Origin: an uncultured Acidimicrobiaceae bacterium
GTDB lineage: Bacteria; Actinomycetota; Acidimicrobiia; Acidimicrobiales; Ilumatobacteraceae
DNA: 5,525 nucleotides
NCBI GenBank assembly: GCA_903919215.1
Contig: CAIXHI010000292.1
Span: 1-5,525, forward strand
Direction: 5' to 3'
Shown here: positions 1-5,286 of the stretch, in pieces
Layout: each line of letters begins with the position of its first letter
Position numbering within the stretch: the first letter of the stretch is position 1
Made by a program: the position numbers and the translations under genes
The notes under the pieces: model-generated
Seen by the model: only the letters and a program-made list of their open reading frames with translations
Databases searched by the model: none
What the model was told of the DNA's origin: nothing

Positions 1-270
1 GAGACGGTCGACGATTCCTTGCGCAAACACCTGCGTTGATGCGGCGTCAGCAGTGGGTCCGTCGGCCTCGATGGATGCGATGTAGATCGCGGTCTTACTG
101 CCGAAGTAGCGGGCGACGAGGGCGGGGTCGACACCGGCGCGTTCACCAATCTGGCGCAGCGTGGTGCCCGCATACCCCTTCGCTCCGAACAGTTCCTTCG
201 CCGCGCTCAGCAGTGCCTGGCGGGTACGCGCTGCGTCGCGGCGGCGAACGGTGTCGTCGATCGTCGCCAT
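1..270 (-). CDS. TetR-family transcriptional regulator, N-terminal part (cut by window edge)
   Basis: The first 90 codons are present, and the gene continues beyond position 1. The visible part is a typical TetR DNA-binding domain. Helix 1 contains RTRQALLSAAKELFGAKGY (residues about 16-33). It is followed by the helix-turn-helix TTLRQIGERAGVDPALVARYF (about 36-56) and the usual GSKTAIY edge. The ligand-binding C-terminal domain is outside the window, so the inducer cannot be guessed. The start is well fixed: the ATG at 270 is directly preceded by an in-frame TGA at 273-271, and no other ATG occurs in the visible coding part. No good Shine-Dalgarno is seen. The gene lies 12 bases after the acr3 stop, on the same strand and in the same frame, so co-transcription with arsI-acr3 is likely. 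A TetR protein is not a standard ars component, so it may control this operon or an unrelated gene beyond the edge. Confidence 0.9.
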   Translation of the reverse strand, partial: MATIDDTVRRRDAARTRQALLSAAKELFGAKGYAGTTLRQIGERAGVDPALVARYFGSKTAIYIASIEADGPTADAASTQVFAQGIVDRL

Positions 271-282
271 TCACCCAGCCTG

Positions 283-1332
283 TCACACAGGCGCAGTGAA
301 CCGTGGCCGCAGGTGGCGCGAGACGTAGACCAGGCCGACGAGCACCGGCACCTCGATCAGCGGGCCGACGACACCGGCGAGCGCCTGCCCGGACGACACG
401 CCGAACACGGCGATGGCCACGGCGATGGCGAGTTCGAAGTTGTTGCCGGCGGCAGTGAACGCGATGGTGGCATCGCGTTCGTACGACAGGTGCATGCGCC
501 GTCCCACCCAGAACGTGCCGAACCACATGATTGCGAAGTAGGCCAGCAACGGCAGGGCGATACGGGCCACGTCGAGCGGTTGGTTGGTGATCCGGTCGCC
601 CTGCAGTGCGAACAGCAGCACGATGGTGAACAGCAGTCCGTAGAGCGCGATGGGGCCGATGCGCGGCAGGAACGTGCCTTCGTACCACTCGGTGCCCTTG
701 GCCCGTTCGCCGAATGTGCGCGTGAGGAACCCGGCCAGCAGCGGCACCCCGAGGAAGATGAGCACCGATTTGGCGATCGACCAGAAGGTGACGTCGATGC
801 CCTTGCTGTCGAGTCCCAACCACCCGGGCAGCAGCCGCAGGTAGAAGTAGCCGAGCACCGAGTAGGCCACGATCTGGATGATCGAGTTGATGGCCACCAG
901 CACCGCGGCGAGCTCGCGGTCGCCACCGGCGAGGTCGATCCAGATGAGCACCATCGCGATGCATGGGGCGATGCCGACGATGATCAAGCCGGTGCGGTAC
1001 TCGGGCAGGTCGGGCAGGGTCAGCCAGGCGAGCGCGAACATCACGGCTGGGCCGAACAGCCACGTGATGCCGAGTGATACCAGCAGTGAACGGCGGTCGG
1101 CGACGACATGGCCCAGCGACTTGTACTTCACCTTGGCGAGCACCGGGTACATCATCACCAGTAGGCCGAGGGCGATCGGCAGCGACACGGTGCCGAGCTT
1201 CACTTTGTCGAGCTGGTCGTTCAGGTCGGGGAACACCCGCCCGAGGCCCAGCCCCAACACCATCGCCGCGCCGATCCATACCGGCAACAACCGGTCGAGC
1301 GTGGACAGGCGCGGCGCCGACGTTTCGGTCAT
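283..1332 (-). CDS. acr3: Acr3-family arsenite efflux permease
   Basis: This inner-membrane secondary carrier exports arsenite, the final step of arsenate reduction and organoarsenical demethylation. The product has 349 residues and about ten hydrophobic spans (roughly 17-36, 46-65, 83-105, 115-135, 140-166, 186-207, 224-245, 258-278, 290-312 and 316-338), the usual Acr3 size and topology. Family hallmarks are visible. GIAPCIAMVLIW in span 4 carries Cys124, the equivalent of the essential Acr3 cysteine. FTAAGNNFELAIA lies in span 9, and PLIEVPVLVGLVYV in span 10 carries conserved Glu327. The reading frame stays open upstream to 1488, but that extension is arginine-rich and overlaps arsI out of frame. 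The ATG at 1332 (MTETSAPRLS) gives the normal Acr3 N-terminus and leaves a 17-base gap after arsI. The Shine-Dalgarno is weak, so translation may depend on coupling to arsI. The gene is also often called arsB, although it is not the E. coli ArsB family. Confidence 0.96.
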   Translation of the reverse strand: MTETSAPRLSTLDRLLPVWIGAAMVLGLGLGRVFPDLNDQLDKVKLGTVSLPIALGLLVMMYPVLAKVKYKSLGHVVADRRSLLVSLGITWLFGPAVMFALAWLTLPDLPEYRTGLIIVGIAPCIAMVLIWIDLAGGDRELAAVLVAINSIIQIVAYSVLGYFYLRLLPGWLGLDSKGIDVTFWSIAKSVLIFLGVPLLAGFLTRTFGERAKGTEWYEGTFLPRIGPIALYGLLFTIVLLFALQGDRITNQPLDVARIALPLLAYFAIMWFGTFWVGRRMHLSYERDATIAFTAAGNNFELAIAVAIAVFGVSSGQALAGVVGPLIEVPVLVGLVYVSRHLRPRFTAPV

Positions 1333-1349
1333 GTGTTCAGCATGCCCGC

Positions 1350-1769
1350 TCAGCAACAGGAGCGACCGAGCGTCACCGGTTCCGCGGCCACCTTGGCCAT
1401 GGCGGGCGCATCGGCGAGCACGGTGTACACCTCCCACGGCTCGGCGTCGGGGCCGTGTACCCACACCTTGTCCTGCACGGCGTAGCAACAGCTAGTCTGC
1501 TCCTCGACCGTGGTGGGCAGCCCTTCGGCCTGCAGGCGGGTGATCGCTGCGCCGACGAGGTCGCTGTTCTCCACCTCGACGCCGAGGTGGGTCAGCGTGC
1601 CGGGGGTGCCGTCGCCCTCGATGAGCACGAGCTTCAGTGGCGGTTCGGCAATGGCGAAGTTGGCGTAGCCCTCGCGCACCTTGGCCGGCTGGGTGCCGAA
1701 CAGTTTGGAGTAGAACGCGATCGCGTCCTCGAGGTTGGAGACGTTGAGGGCCAGTTGGACTCGTGACAT
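1350..1769 (-). CDS. arsI: ArsI/CadI-family C-As lyase (vicinal oxygen chelate dioxygenase)
   Basis: ArsI is a cytosolic Fe(II)-dependent extradiol-type dioxygenase that cleaves the carbon-arsenic bond of trivalent methyl- and aromatic arsenicals, releasing arsenite. The mycobacterial relative is known as cadmium-induced CadI. The product has 139 residues. It opens with MSRVQLALNVSNLEDAIAFY and contains GYANFAIAEPPLKLVLIE (about 34-51), both strongly family-typical. The expected metal ligands are Gln5, His61 (THLGVEVE) and Glu113 (PWEVYTV). The substrate-binding vicinal pair is Cys94-Cys95 (TSCCYAVQDKVWV). A second Cys-Cys pair ends the protein (GRSCC), as part of a tail after the fold. The frame could start at 1826, but the ATG at 1769 has AAAGGA 7 bases upstream and matches the family N-terminus. 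It is the first gene of an operon with acr3, which would export the arsenite it makes. Specificity for arsenic rather than cadmium is inferred from this context. Confidence 0.95.
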   Translation of the reverse strand: MSRVQLALNVSNLEDAIAFYSKLFGTQPAKVREGYANFAIAEPPLKLVLIEGDGTPGTLTHLGVEVENSDLVGAAITRLQAEGLPTTVEEQTSCCYAVQDKVWVHGPDAEPWEVYTVLADAPAMAKVAAEPVTLGRSCC

Positions 1770-1776
1770 GGAGGGT

Positions 1777-1782
1777 TCCTTT
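1777..1782 (-). promoter_or_regulatory. Ribosome binding site of arsI
   Basis: AAAGGA on the minus strand lies 7 bases before the ATG at 1769. It decides this start over the in-frame ATG at 1826, which would lie inside the operator region. Confidence 0.75.
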
Positions 1783-1802
1783 CGGGCGGGCGGACGCACT
1801 AT

Positions 1803-1818
1803 ATTGACATCCGTCGAT
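1803..1818. promoter_or_regulatory. Probable ArsR operator 1 (arsR side)
   Basis: ATTGAC-atcc-GTCGAT is a 16-base dyad matching at 5 of 6 arm positions. It has the size and A/T-ended arms expected for an ArsR/SmtB dimer site. It shares the pattern ATTGAY-N4-GTCRAT with the dyad at 1838-1853. It covers the TTGACA at 1804-1809, so bound repressor would block the plus-strand arsR promoter. Assignment to ArsR rests on position and shape only. Confidence 0.65.
1804..1809 (+). promoter_or_regulatory. Candidate -35 element of the arsR promoter
   Basis: A perfect TTGACA on the plus strand lies 73 bases before the arsR ATG. No convincing -10 is found at a 16-18 base spacing. The best candidate is a poor TACGGA at 1829-1834 with a 19-base spacer. 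The -35 is clear but the exact arsR start point is not. Confidence 0.5.
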
Positions 1819-1824
1819 GTGCTC

Positions 1825-1852
1825 ATCCTACGGATACATTGATGATTGTCAA
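1825..1852 (-). promoter_or_regulatory. arsI-acr3 operon promoter
   Basis: On the minus strand a perfect -35 TTGACA (1852-1847) is followed by a 16-base spacer and a -10 TAGGAT (1830-1825), with transcription expected to start near 1818. This leaves a leader of about 50 bases before the arsI ATG. The -35 lies inside operator 2, which fits repression by ArsR. Confidence 0.65.
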
Positions 1853-1853
1853 T
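1838..1853. promoter_or_regulatory. Probable ArsR operator 2 (arsI side)
   Basis: ATTGAT-gatt-GTCAAT is a 16-base dyad with the same ATTGAY-N4-GTCRAT pattern as operator 1. The two centres are 35 bases apart. It overlaps the minus-strand TTGACA of the arsI promoter. Confidence 0.65.
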
Positions 1854-1872
1854 ACAACGCGACAGATTTTTC

Positions 1873-1877
1873 GGAGG
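1873..1877 (+). promoter_or_regulatory. Ribosome binding site of arsR
   Basis: GGAGG (inside GGAGGGG) lies 5 bases before the ATG at 1883. It selects this start over the in-frame ATG at 1817, which sits within the operator. Confidence 0.85.
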
Positions 1878-1882
1878 GGCAG

Positions 1883-2218
1883 ATGGGCAGCATCAAGGCG
1901 AAGATCCCCGTGGTCTGCTGCGCGCCGGTCGGCAGTGCATCCTTCGACGAACGCGATGCGGCGGAGTTGGCGAAGGGGTTCGCCGCGCTCGCCGATCCCG
2001 TGCGCCTGCACCTGTTGTCGCTGATCACCTCGGCTGGCGCCGACGGCGCGTGCGTGTGCGATCTCGTCGAACCCTCCGGCCGCTCGCAGCCGACAGTCAG
2101 CCATCACCTCAAGGTGCTGCGCGAGGCAGGTCTCGTCGCCAGCGAGAAGCGCGGCACGTGGGCCTGGTACCGCGTCGAGCAGCAGCGCGTCGACGAGTTG
2201 AAGCTCGCGCTCGGCTGA
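1883..2218 (+). CDS. arsR: ArsR-family arsenite-responsive repressor
   Basis: This is a dimeric winged-helix repressor of the ArsR/SmtB family that leaves DNA when trivalent arsenic binds. The product has 111 residues. A core helix reads AAELAKGFAALADPVRLHLLSLI (about 26-48). The recognition region is SQPTVSHHLKVLREAGLV (68-85), followed by a wing (SEKRGTWAWYRV). Four cysteines are visible: adjacent Cys12-Cys13 near the N-terminus (VVCCAPV), and Cys57 and Cys59 (GACVCDLV) at the DNA-binding helix. In the Corynebacterium glutamicum ArsR the site is built from an N-terminal Cys pair plus one cysteine near position 55, which this layout resembles. It differs from E. coli ArsR, where all three ligands lie in one helix. 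The gene is alone on its strand, divergent from arsI-acr3 and convergent with arsJ. It probably represses itself and arsI-acr3 through the two shared dyads. Confidence 0.95.
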   Translation: MGSIKAKIPVVCCAPVGSASFDERDAAELAKGFAALADPVRLHLLSLITSAGADGACVCDLVEPSGRSQPTVSHHLKVLREAGLVASEKRGTWAWYRVEQQRVDELKLALG

Positions 2219-2224
2219 GCTCAG
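2215..2224. repeat. Palindrome holding the convergent stop codons of arsR and arsJ
   Basis: CTGAGCTCAG is a perfect 10-base palindrome. Its TGA ends arsR and its TCA is the arsJ stop read on the other strand, with 2 bases between them. The stem is too short, and no T-run follows on either strand, so it is not a convincing intrinsic terminator. No other terminator is seen here. Confidence 0.6.
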
Positions 2225-3426
2225 TCGCCAGTGGGCAACGGGGGCAGGCGCAGCGACAGCAGCCAGGTGGCCATTACAAACAGGGCCGAACCCCACAGCG
2301 CTGCGGCGAGCCCGCCCTGCAGGTACAGCACACCCGAGAGCAGCGTGCCCACCAGGCGACCGGCCGCGTTGGCCGAGTAGTAGAAGCCGACGTCGAGCGC
2401 CACGTCCTCGTCATCGGCGTAGGCGAGCACGAGGTACGAGTGCAGCGATGAGTTCATCGCGAACACGGCACCGAACACGATCAGTCCGCCGACGATTGCC
2501 ACGGTGGTGGCGATGTCGAATGCCACGAGCACGGCGATGGCCGCGGAGACGATGCCGAGTATGAACGCCCACTGCTGAGTGGCCTGCACCTCGTCGACCT
2601 TCGTGCCGCCACGGCTGAGAATCCGCGGGGCGAACGACTGGATGATGCCGTAGCCGATGACCCACACCGCCAGGAAGCCGCCGACCCCACTGTGCGACCA
2701 CCCGAGATGGTCGGAGAGGAACACCGGCAGTGCCACCACGAACCAGATGTCGCGGGCGCCGAACAGGAAGAAGCGAGCGGCCGACAGGCGGTTGATGGCC
2801 GTCGACTTCGACAGCACCGAGCGCAACGGCGGCTTCTTCTTCGACTTGCCGATGTCCTCGTTCAGGAAGATCAGTAGGGCAACGACGGTGACGGCGAGCG
2901 CGGCCGCCATCGACCACAACGCGTCGTCGTAGCCGATCGCCGACAGCAGCCAGGCTCCAAGGAAGAACCCGACCCCTTTCAGCGCGTTCTTCGAACCGGT
3001 GAGGACCGCCACCATCCGGAACAAGGCACCATCGGCGTCGCCGGCGACGGTCTTCACCGCGCTCTTGGAGCTCATCTTGGTGAGGTCTTTGGCGATACCC
3101 GACAGTGCCTGCGCCGCCATCACGAATGTCACCGCGAACCAGGTCTGCCACGACGCGCGCTCGAATGTCAGTGCTGCCAGGGCGACGATCTGCAGTCCGA
3201 GGCCGGCGACCAGCGTGCGGTTCAGCCCGCGCCGTGCGCCCACCCAGCCGCCGAGCAGGTTGGTGAGGATGCCCATGAATTCGTAGGCGAGAAACAAGAA
3301 CGCGATCGAGACCGGCGAGTAGCCGAGTTCGTTGAAGTGCAACAGCACCAGCATCCGCAGCGCGCCGTCGGTGAGTGTGAAGACCCAGTACCCGGCCGTC
3401 ACCAGCGCGTAGTTGTGCAGCTTCAC
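2221..3426 (-). CDS. arsJ: ArsJ, 1-arseno-3-phosphoglycerate exporter (MFS)
   Basis: ArsJ is a major facilitator permease that exports 1-arseno-3-phosphoglycerate, the unstable arsenate ester made by its partner GAPDH. The ester breaks down to arsenate outside, so arsenate leaves without reduction. The product has 401 residues and about 12 membrane spans, with a basic central loop near 189-210 (GKSKKKPPLRS). The N-terminal signature YWVFTLTDGALRMLVLLHF (13-31), then YEFMGILTNLLGGWVGAR (48-65) and AKDLTKMSSKSAVK (112-125), are characteristic of ArsJ. No ATG fits. The GTG at 3426 overlaps the GAPDH stop (GTGA) and yields MKLHNYALVTAGYW, the expected family N-terminus. The frame remains open to 4197, but the extra part is an out-of-frame shadow of the GAPDH gene. 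No Shine-Dalgarno precedes the GTG, so translation is probably coupled to the upstream gene. Confidence 0.96.
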   Translation of the reverse strand: MKLHNYALVTAGYWVFTLTDGALRMLVLLHFNELGYSPVSIAFLFLAYEFMGILTNLLGGWVGARRGLNRTLVAGLGLQIVALAALTFERASWQTWFAVTFVMAAQALSGIAKDLTKMSSKSAVKTVAGDADGALFRMVAVLTGSKNALKGVGFFLGAWLLSAIGYDDALWSMAAALAVTVVALLIFLNEDIGKSKKKPPLRSVLSKSTAINRLSAARFFLFGARDIWFVVALPVFLSDHLGWSHSGVGGFLAVWVIGYGIIQSFAPRILSRGGTKVDEVQATQQWAFILGIVSAAIAVLVAFDIATTVAIVGGLIVFGAVFAMNSSLHSYLVLAYADDEDVALDVGFYYSANAAGRLVGTLLSGVLYLQGGLAAALWGSALFVMATWLLSLRLPPLPTGD

Positions 3427-4451
3427 GACGGGGTATCGCTGCGCAGCGCGTCCGCAACCCTGGCCGTCAGTTCGACCATGCGGAAGGCGTAGCCATACTC
3501 GTTGTCGTACCAGACCAAGACCTTCACCATGCTGCCGTCGATGACCATCGTGGACGGCCCGTCGACGATGCCCGAGCGGGTGTCGTTGGTGTAGTCGGCC
3601 GAGACGAGGGGCCGATCCTCGAACCCGAGGATGCCATGCAACGGGCCGTTCGCCGCAGTGCGCAGCAACCCGTTGATCTCCTCGACGGTGACGTCGCGGC
3701 GCATGGTGAACACCGCATCGGTGAGCGAGGCGTTCAGCAGCGGGATGCGCACGGCGATGCCGTTCAGCTTGCCGAGCAGCTCGGGGTAGATCATCGTGAT
3801 CGCCGTGGCCGACCCGGTGGACGTGGGGATCAGCGAGTTCAGCGCCGAGCGTGCACGCCGCAGATCTTTGTGCGGTGCGTCGACCACCACCTGGGTGTTG
3901 GTCACGTCGTGCATCGTGGTGATCGCGCCACGTTCGATACCGATCGACTCGTGCAGCACCTTCACCACGGGTGCGAGGCAGTTGGTGGTGCACGACGCAG
4001 CCGTGACGATGTCGTGTATCGCCGGCTCGTAGAGGTGGTCGTTGCAACCCATCACGATGTTCAGCACGCCGTCGCTCTTCACCGGGCAGGCGACGACCAC
4101 TTTGCGCACGCCGCGATCGAAGTACGGCCGGAGATCCTCCGCCGTCTTGAACTTGCCGGTCGCTTCGATGACGATCTCGACGCCGAGGTCGCCCCACGGA
4201 ATATCGCCCGGTGTCGCGTGCTCGGAGAACGTGACGGTGCTGCCGTCGACGAGCAGGTTGCTGCCGTCGGTGCCGACCGCGCCCTGGTAGCGGCCGTGCA
4301 CCGTGTCGAACTCGAGCAGGTGCGCTGCTGTGGCCACGCCACCCTTCAGTTCGTTGACGTGCACGAGTTGCAGTCCGGGTTGGTGCTGCAACGCGCGCAC
4401 TGCGAGACGGCCCATACGGCCGAATCCGTTGATACCGATGCGGGTGGTCAT
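3423..4451 (-). CDS. gap: ArsJ-associated glyceraldehyde-3-phosphate dehydrogenase
   Basis: In the ArsJ pathway this cytosolic enzyme oxidises glyceraldehyde 3-phosphate with arsenate in place of phosphate, giving 1-arseno-3-phosphoglycerate for export by ArsJ. The product has 342 residues. The NAD-binding Rossmann loop GINGFGRMGR (6-15) is intact. The catalytic cysteine is Cys154 in ASCTTN, with partner His181 in TTMHDVTNTQ. NSLIPTSTGSATAI (205-218) and the C-terminal WYDNEYGYAFRMVEL (314-328) are also present. HVNELKG (about 31-37) and ATGKFKTAEDLRPYF (97-111) resemble the ars-linked subgroup. The ATG at 4451 overlaps the stop of the arsR-arsC fusion (ATGA). An ATG four codons upstream (4463) is possible but has no ribosome site. 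The arsenic role rests on the direct coupling to arsJ; ordinary glycolytic activity is probably retained. Confidence 0.95.
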   Translation of the reverse strand: MTTRIGINGFGRMGRLAVRALQHQPGLQLVHVNELKGGVATAAHLLEFDTVHGRYQGAVGTDGSNLLVDGSTVTFSEHATPGDIPWGDLGVEIVIEATGKFKTAEDLRPYFDRGVRKVVVACPVKSDGVLNIVMGCNDHLYEPAIHDIVTAASCTTNCLAPVVKVLHESIGIERGAITTMHDVTNTQVVVDAPHKDLRRARSALNSLIPTSTGSATAITMIYPELLGKLNGIAVRIPLLNASLTDAVFTMRRDVTVEEINGLLRTAANGPLHGILGFEDRPLVSADYTNDTRSGIVDGPSTMVIDGSMVKVLVWYDNEYGYAFRMVELTARVADALRSDTPS

Positions 4452-5131
4452 CGTGACGTCCATTCGTTGGCGAGGAGGGTGGAGATGCGCGCGTCGAGCT
4501 CGGCGACGGCGGCGTCGAACGCCGTGTTCGTGCCGACCTCGACCGGATCAGGGATCGACCAATGCCACCAGTCGGCGGCCGGTGCGAGTGCTTCGTGGGC
4601 GTGGTCGCACACCGTCACCACCTGGGTGGTGGGGCTGATCGTGCCGATCGGCTGCGGCACCGCGCCGTCGAGGCGCAGACCTGCGCGGCGGGCAGCAGCG
4701 ACCGCTCCCCGGTGCACCCGTGGTGCGGGGTTCGTGCCGGCGGACGACGCGTGGGCGCCGGTGCGTGCCGTCCACATAGCCGCTGCGAGTTGCGACCGTG
4801 CTGAGTTGTGGCTGCAGAGGAACAGGATGTCGGTGGGTGGCGGCGCACCGATTGTGCCGATTGCCAGTCGGCTCAAGGGCTCATGCACAAGGCGCACGTA
4901 CTTGCGACGTCCGTCGCCAGCGGAGGCGCAGCGGGCGATCAGGCTCGCATGTTCGAGCACGTCGAGGTGGTGGGCGAGCAGGTTGGAGCCGATGCCCAGC
5001 CGTTCGGCGAGCTCCTTCGGTGAGCGATCGCTGACGGCCAGTTCGTCGACGATGGCCAGCCGCCCAGGCTCGCCCAGTGCGGCGTGCAGCGCCGCCCTTC
5101 TCTGCAGCTCATCGATTCGCTGGTCCGACAT
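4448..5131 (-). CDS. ArsR-ArsC fusion: winged-helix regulator joined to LMW-PTP-type arsenate reductase
   Basis: This two-domain protein of 227 residues heads the gap-arsJ operon. Residues about 5-90 form an ArsR-type winged helix, with ELAERLGIGSNLLAHHLDVLEHASLI (40-65) as the helix-turn-helix and GDGRRKYVRL as the wing. After a proline linker (GAPPPTD), residues 101-227 form a low-molecular-weight tyrosine phosphatase/arsenate reductase fold. It has the P-loop CSHNSARS (CX5R, Cys106-Arg112) and a late IPDP motif with the probable general acid Asp195. Thioredoxin-coupled ArsC has two further redox cysteines seven residues apart. Here the VVTVCDHAHEAL segment keeps Cys175 but has Leu182 at the second position, so reduction by mycothiol/mycoredoxin is more likely. 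The ArsR half has only one cysteine (Cys68) and no cysteine-rich sensor site. The ATG at 5131 is chosen because the probable promoter starts transcription there. ATGs at 5155 and 5167 lie in the promoter and lack ribosome sites. Confidence 0.92.
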   Translation of the reverse strand: MSDQRIDELQRRAALHAALGEPGRLAIVDELAVSDRSPKELAERLGIGSNLLAHHLDVLEHASLIARCASAGDGRRKYVRLVHEPLSRLAIGTIGAPPPTDILFLCSHNSARSQLAAAMWTARTGAHASSAGTNPAPRVHRGAVAAARRAGLRLDGAVPQPIGTISPTTQVVTVCDHAHEALAPAADWWHWSIPDPVEVGTNTAFDAAVAELDARISTLLANEWTSR

Positions 5132-5167
5132 GAGGACACCATATCGACTCAGCATCAACTGACTCAA
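5131..5167 (-). promoter_or_regulatory. Probable leaderless promoter of the arsRC-gap-arsJ operon
   Basis: On the minus strand, -35 TTGAGT (5167-5162), an 18-base spacer and -10 TATGGT (5143-5138) are followed by 6 bases and then the A of the ATG at 5131. This spacing puts +1 on the first base of the start codon, and no Shine-Dalgarno is present. Leaderless mRNAs are common in actinobacteria. The hexamers match only partly, so this is a prediction. Confidence 0.55.
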
Positions 5168-5179
5168 TATTGGTTGAGT
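5162..5179. promoter_or_regulatory. Palindromic operator candidate at the arsRC promoter
   Basis: ACTCAA-tattgg-TTGAGT has perfect 6-base arms, and an offset CAATATTG palindrome (5165-5172) lies within it. The left arm is the probable -35 of the arsRC promoter, so a bound repressor would block it. Its arms differ from the ATTGAY sites at the arsI/arsR region, which suggests a different regulator, most simply the ArsR-ArsC fusion itself. GACTCA also recurs directly at 5146-5151 and 5161-5166. Confidence 0.6.
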
Positions 5180-5204
5180 GAATATGTGATGAACGACTGG
5201 CGGT

Positions 5205-5244
5205 TCTCACCCAACTCGCACGTTCCTTGGATTCTCATCTCACC
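5205..5244 (+). repeat. Direct repeat TCTCACC upstream of the right-hand gene
   Basis: TCTCACC occurs at 5205-5211 and 5238-5244, 33 bases apart, with TTCTCA also at 5204-5209 and 5232-5237. Spaced direct repeats are typical of OmpR-type response-regulator sites, but no specific regulator can be named. I see no convincing -10 in this leader. Confidence 0.35.
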
Positions 5245-5286
5245 TTGGCGGCGCAGCATGAACACATCGGAACCCCTTCCCCCGAT

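Larger units (their letters stand above)
1802..1854. repeat. Imperfect inverted repeat spanning the arsI/arsR divergent control region
   Basis: The 19 bases at 1802-1820 (TATTGACATCCGTCGATGT) match the reverse complement of 1836-1854 (TATTGACAATCATCAATGT) at 14 positions, around a 15-base spacer. The first 8 bases of each arm are identical. The repeat makes the control region nearly symmetrical for the two divergent genes. Each arm also contains its own smaller dyad, annotated separately. Confidence 0.85.

Noticed and set aside
313..1077. 254-codon plus-strand frame opposite acr3
   Set aside because: The translation is a repetitive Asp/Glu/His/Gln-rich shadow with no domain, and it has no ribosome site.
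143..1279. 378-codon minus-strand frame overlapping acr3
   Set aside because: It lies on the same strand as acr3 but out of frame. The product is Arg/His/Ala-rich with no recognisable fold, while acr3 has all family motifs.
1333..1488. 52-residue extension of acr3 upstream
   Set aside because: It overlaps arsI out of frame and has no resemblance to an Acr3 N-terminus.
1817..1882. 22-residue extension of arsR, with a start at 1817
   Set aside because: It would place coding sequence in the operator and promoter. The ATG at 1883 has a strong GGAGG.
1823..2296. 157-codon minus-strand frame opposite arsR
   Set aside because: It is antisense to a recognised ArsR, has no domain, and runs through the divergent control region and the arsJ end.
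3427..4197. Long N-terminal extension of the arsJ frame (a possible fusion)
   Set aside because: The extension runs through gap in another frame and reads as Arg/His-rich shadow. The GTG at 3426 gives the exact ArsJ N-terminus.
3636..5162. 508-codon open frame on the plus strand opposite gap and arsR-arsC
   Set aside because: It is antisense to two clearly recognised genes. Its translation is rich in Arg/His/Asp/Val without domains, as expected for a high-GC shadow frame.
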